Assembly (NCBI GenBank): GCA_020434085.1
Contig: JAGRBM010000458.1
Coordinates: 1-14,656 of the forward strand
From: Chrysiogenia bacterium
GTDB lineage: Bacteria > JAGRBM01
DNA: 14,656 nt
Direction of reading: 5' to 3'
Shown here: one piece after another, positions 13,638 to 14,656 of the stretch
Layout: each line of letters begins with the position of its first letter
How positions within the stretch are numbered: position 1 is the first letter of the stretch
Position numbers and translations under genes: made by a program
Notes under the pieces: generated by a model
Told to the model about the DNA's origin: nothing
Seen by the model: the letters and a program-made list of their open reading frames with translations, nothing else
Database searches by the model: none

Positions 13638-14656
13638 TCAGGGAGCCGGCGCGATTGCCGCGACATTCAGACCGAAGACCATCGCATCACTCAGCCGCGA
13701 AAACTCGCCGCAACCATTCACGGGACAACTGGTGCGAACGTAGACGATATCACCGCTTCCGACCAGCACGTAGAGCGTGACCTGCTGGGAGTGCCCGCCC
13801 TCGCTGACGTGGAAAACGCGCTTGAGCCCCCGTCCGAACGGGGTGCGCACCTTCTCCTCTGCGCGCTGGGCGGCCATGCCCCGGCGGCGCACCGCGCCCG
13901 AGAGCGCTTCCATCCGTTCGGCGAGGATCTCGGCCACCGGAATGCCCATCTCCGCGCGGGGGGTGCGCTCGACCCAGAAGGTCCCGCCCGAGGGCTCGTG
14001 CAGCAGCTCGAAGTTGCGGCTGGGGACCAGGGAGCGGAACTCGGAGCGATCATGCTCGATGCGCCAGTCGACGGCCGGATCGGCCCCGCCAAGGCGCGGC
14101 AGCTTGATGTCGGGGTCGTCGAGCTGGAAGAAGTCCTGATAGTCGGGGGCGCGCAGGGCCGGCTCCCGGGAGCGGTGCTGGTTCTGGTGCGCGCGGGTGC
14201 TCGCGATGCGCCGGGGCGCGGCAACCTTCTTTCGGGCCGGCGCGTTGCCCGATTCCTCGGCCAGCAGGCGCACCAGTTCCGGGGAGGCGGTGCGCACATC
14301 TTCGCTTCCGTCGTAGAAAATGAGCCGGTCGAAGTGACCGTCGTAGTCTTCGTCGACTTTCTTGAACCAGGGTTTGCCGCCCTTGTAGGAGACAATGCGG
14401 TCGGGCTTGCCGTCGAAGTTCCGGTCCTCGCGCAGCTCGCTCATCCGGCCGTTGGTGAGAAGTTCCCACTCATCGACAACTCCGTCGTAGTTGCGGTCAT
14501 AACGGATTTCGGAGGGAAGCTCGGTGCCCGGAAAATCTGCCCACTTGTCGGGCTTTCCGTCCCCGTTCTTGTCGAAGGAGCGGGTTTCGGCCCACGCGGG
14601 GCCGCCGGCCACGCTCAGGGTGGTGAGTGCCGAGAGAAAGAGGGCTGAAAAGACCA
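13638..14656 (-). CDS. Exported protein with four calcium-loop-like repeats (5' end at or beyond window edge)
   Basis: A frame could start at GTG 14612 (324 residues), but it stays open to the right edge. Those extra codons read VFSALFLSALTTLSVAGGPAWA, a good signal peptide with a cut after AWA. The true start is therefore probably at 14657 or a little beyond, and the gene is marked partial. Counting from GTG 14612, the mature protein opens with four copies of D-x-[ND]-x-DG-x-x-D at residues 14-22, 39-47, 63-71 and 87-95, spaced 24-25 residues apart. These resemble EF-hand/thrombospondin-type calcium loops. A basic linker with APRRIASTRAHQNQ follows. A C-terminal domain of ~150 residues contains FHVSEGGHSQQVTLYVLVGSGDIVYVR and one cysteine pair (CPVNGC). 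No family is recognised for that part. The gap to the zinc-ribbon gene is 69 bp. Confidence 0.75.
   Translation of the reverse strand, partial: VFSALFLSALTTLSVAGGPAWAETRSFDKNGDGKPDKWADFPGTELPSEIRYDRNYDGVVDEWELLTNGRMSELREDRNFDGKPDRIVSYKGGKPWFKKVDEDYDGHFDRLIFYDGSEDVRTASPELVRLLAEESGNAPARKKVAAPRRIASTRAHQNQHRSREPALRAPDYQDFFQLDDPDIKLPRLGGADPAVDWRIEHDRSEFRSLVPSRNFELLHEPSGGTFWVERTPRAEMGIPVAEILAERMEALSGAVRRRGMAAQRAEEKVRTPFGRGLKRVFHVSEGGHSQQVTLYVLVGSGDIVYVRTSCPVNGCGEFSRLSDAMVFGLNVAAIAPAP
14328..14573 (-). repeat. Four tandem 24-25-residue DxNxDGxxD repeats
   Basis: This stretch encodes four copies of the aspartate loop D-[KRE]-[ND]-x-DG-x-x-D, in order DKNGDGKPD, DRNYDGVVD, DRNFDGKPD and DEDYDGHFD. 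The spacing is nearly constant at 24-25 codons. It is a protein-level repeat; the DNA copies differ, so they are not recent duplications. Confidence 0.75.

Noticed and set aside
12855-14648. 597-codon + strand frame opposite the three right-end genes
   Set aside because: It spans two intergenic gaps and three genes with good motifs and start sites; no domain is visible.

Overview
This is a GC-rich (roughly 60-65 % by eye), gene-dense bacterial chromosomal segment. The gene order holB, ricT (PSP1 domain), metG, tatD is a conserved bacterial housekeeping order. Together with the RicT C-terminal tail, the TatD/radical SAM pairing, a DUF445 protein, a MerR-TPR regulator and a large chemoreceptor, it suggests an uncultured or poorly studied lineage of the former Deltaproteobacteria (Myxococcota, Desulfobacterota or Bdellovibrionota-like). 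The assignment is an inference from style and synteny, not proven. I see no IS element, phage gene, CRISPR array, tRNA or rRNA.

Layout, left to right. Positions 1-5564 (+ strand) look like one operon: the 3' end of holB (clamp-loader delta prime), ricT, metG (methionyl-tRNA synthetase with a C-terminal tRNA-binding domain), a TatD nuclease fused to a radical SAM domain, and a two-motif CDGSH Fe-S protein that is translationally coupled to the fusion. The operon ends in a strong intrinsic terminator at 5599-5639. Perfect hairpins lie in the holB-ricT and ricT-metG gaps. Positions 5657-7651 (- strand) hold a second group: a DUF445 membrane protein, a small one-helix membrane protein one base downstream, and a secreted Spy/CpxP/ZraP-like protein whose Shine-Dalgarno sequence can be masked by an upstream complement. 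Positions 7652-7973 are a lower-GC divergent intergenic region with several dyads.

Positions 7974-10085 (+ strand) carry a MerR-type DNA-binding domain on a long helical/TPR-like body, a possible 40-residue ORF, and a small protein with a faint SCP2-like look. This group converges on the next without a spacer: both stop codons lie in one CTAG at 10082-10085. Positions 10082-14656 (- strand), read right to left, encode an exported protein with four calcium-loop-like repeats (its start lies just outside the window), a protein with two zinc ribbons behind an acidic linker, and a 957-residue methyl-accepting chemotaxis protein with six membrane helices and an unusual signalling tip.

How they work together: the left block is replication and translation housekeeping with an Fe-S theme (RicT cysteines, radical SAM, CDGSH). 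The middle block looks like cell-envelope maintenance. The right block looks like a sensory or envelope unit built around an atypical chemoreceptor. The strongest leads for something not well described are the fused TatD-radical SAM gene with its coupled CDGSH partner, the MerR-TPR regulator with a start-site hairpin, and the chemoreceptor with altered tip residues.
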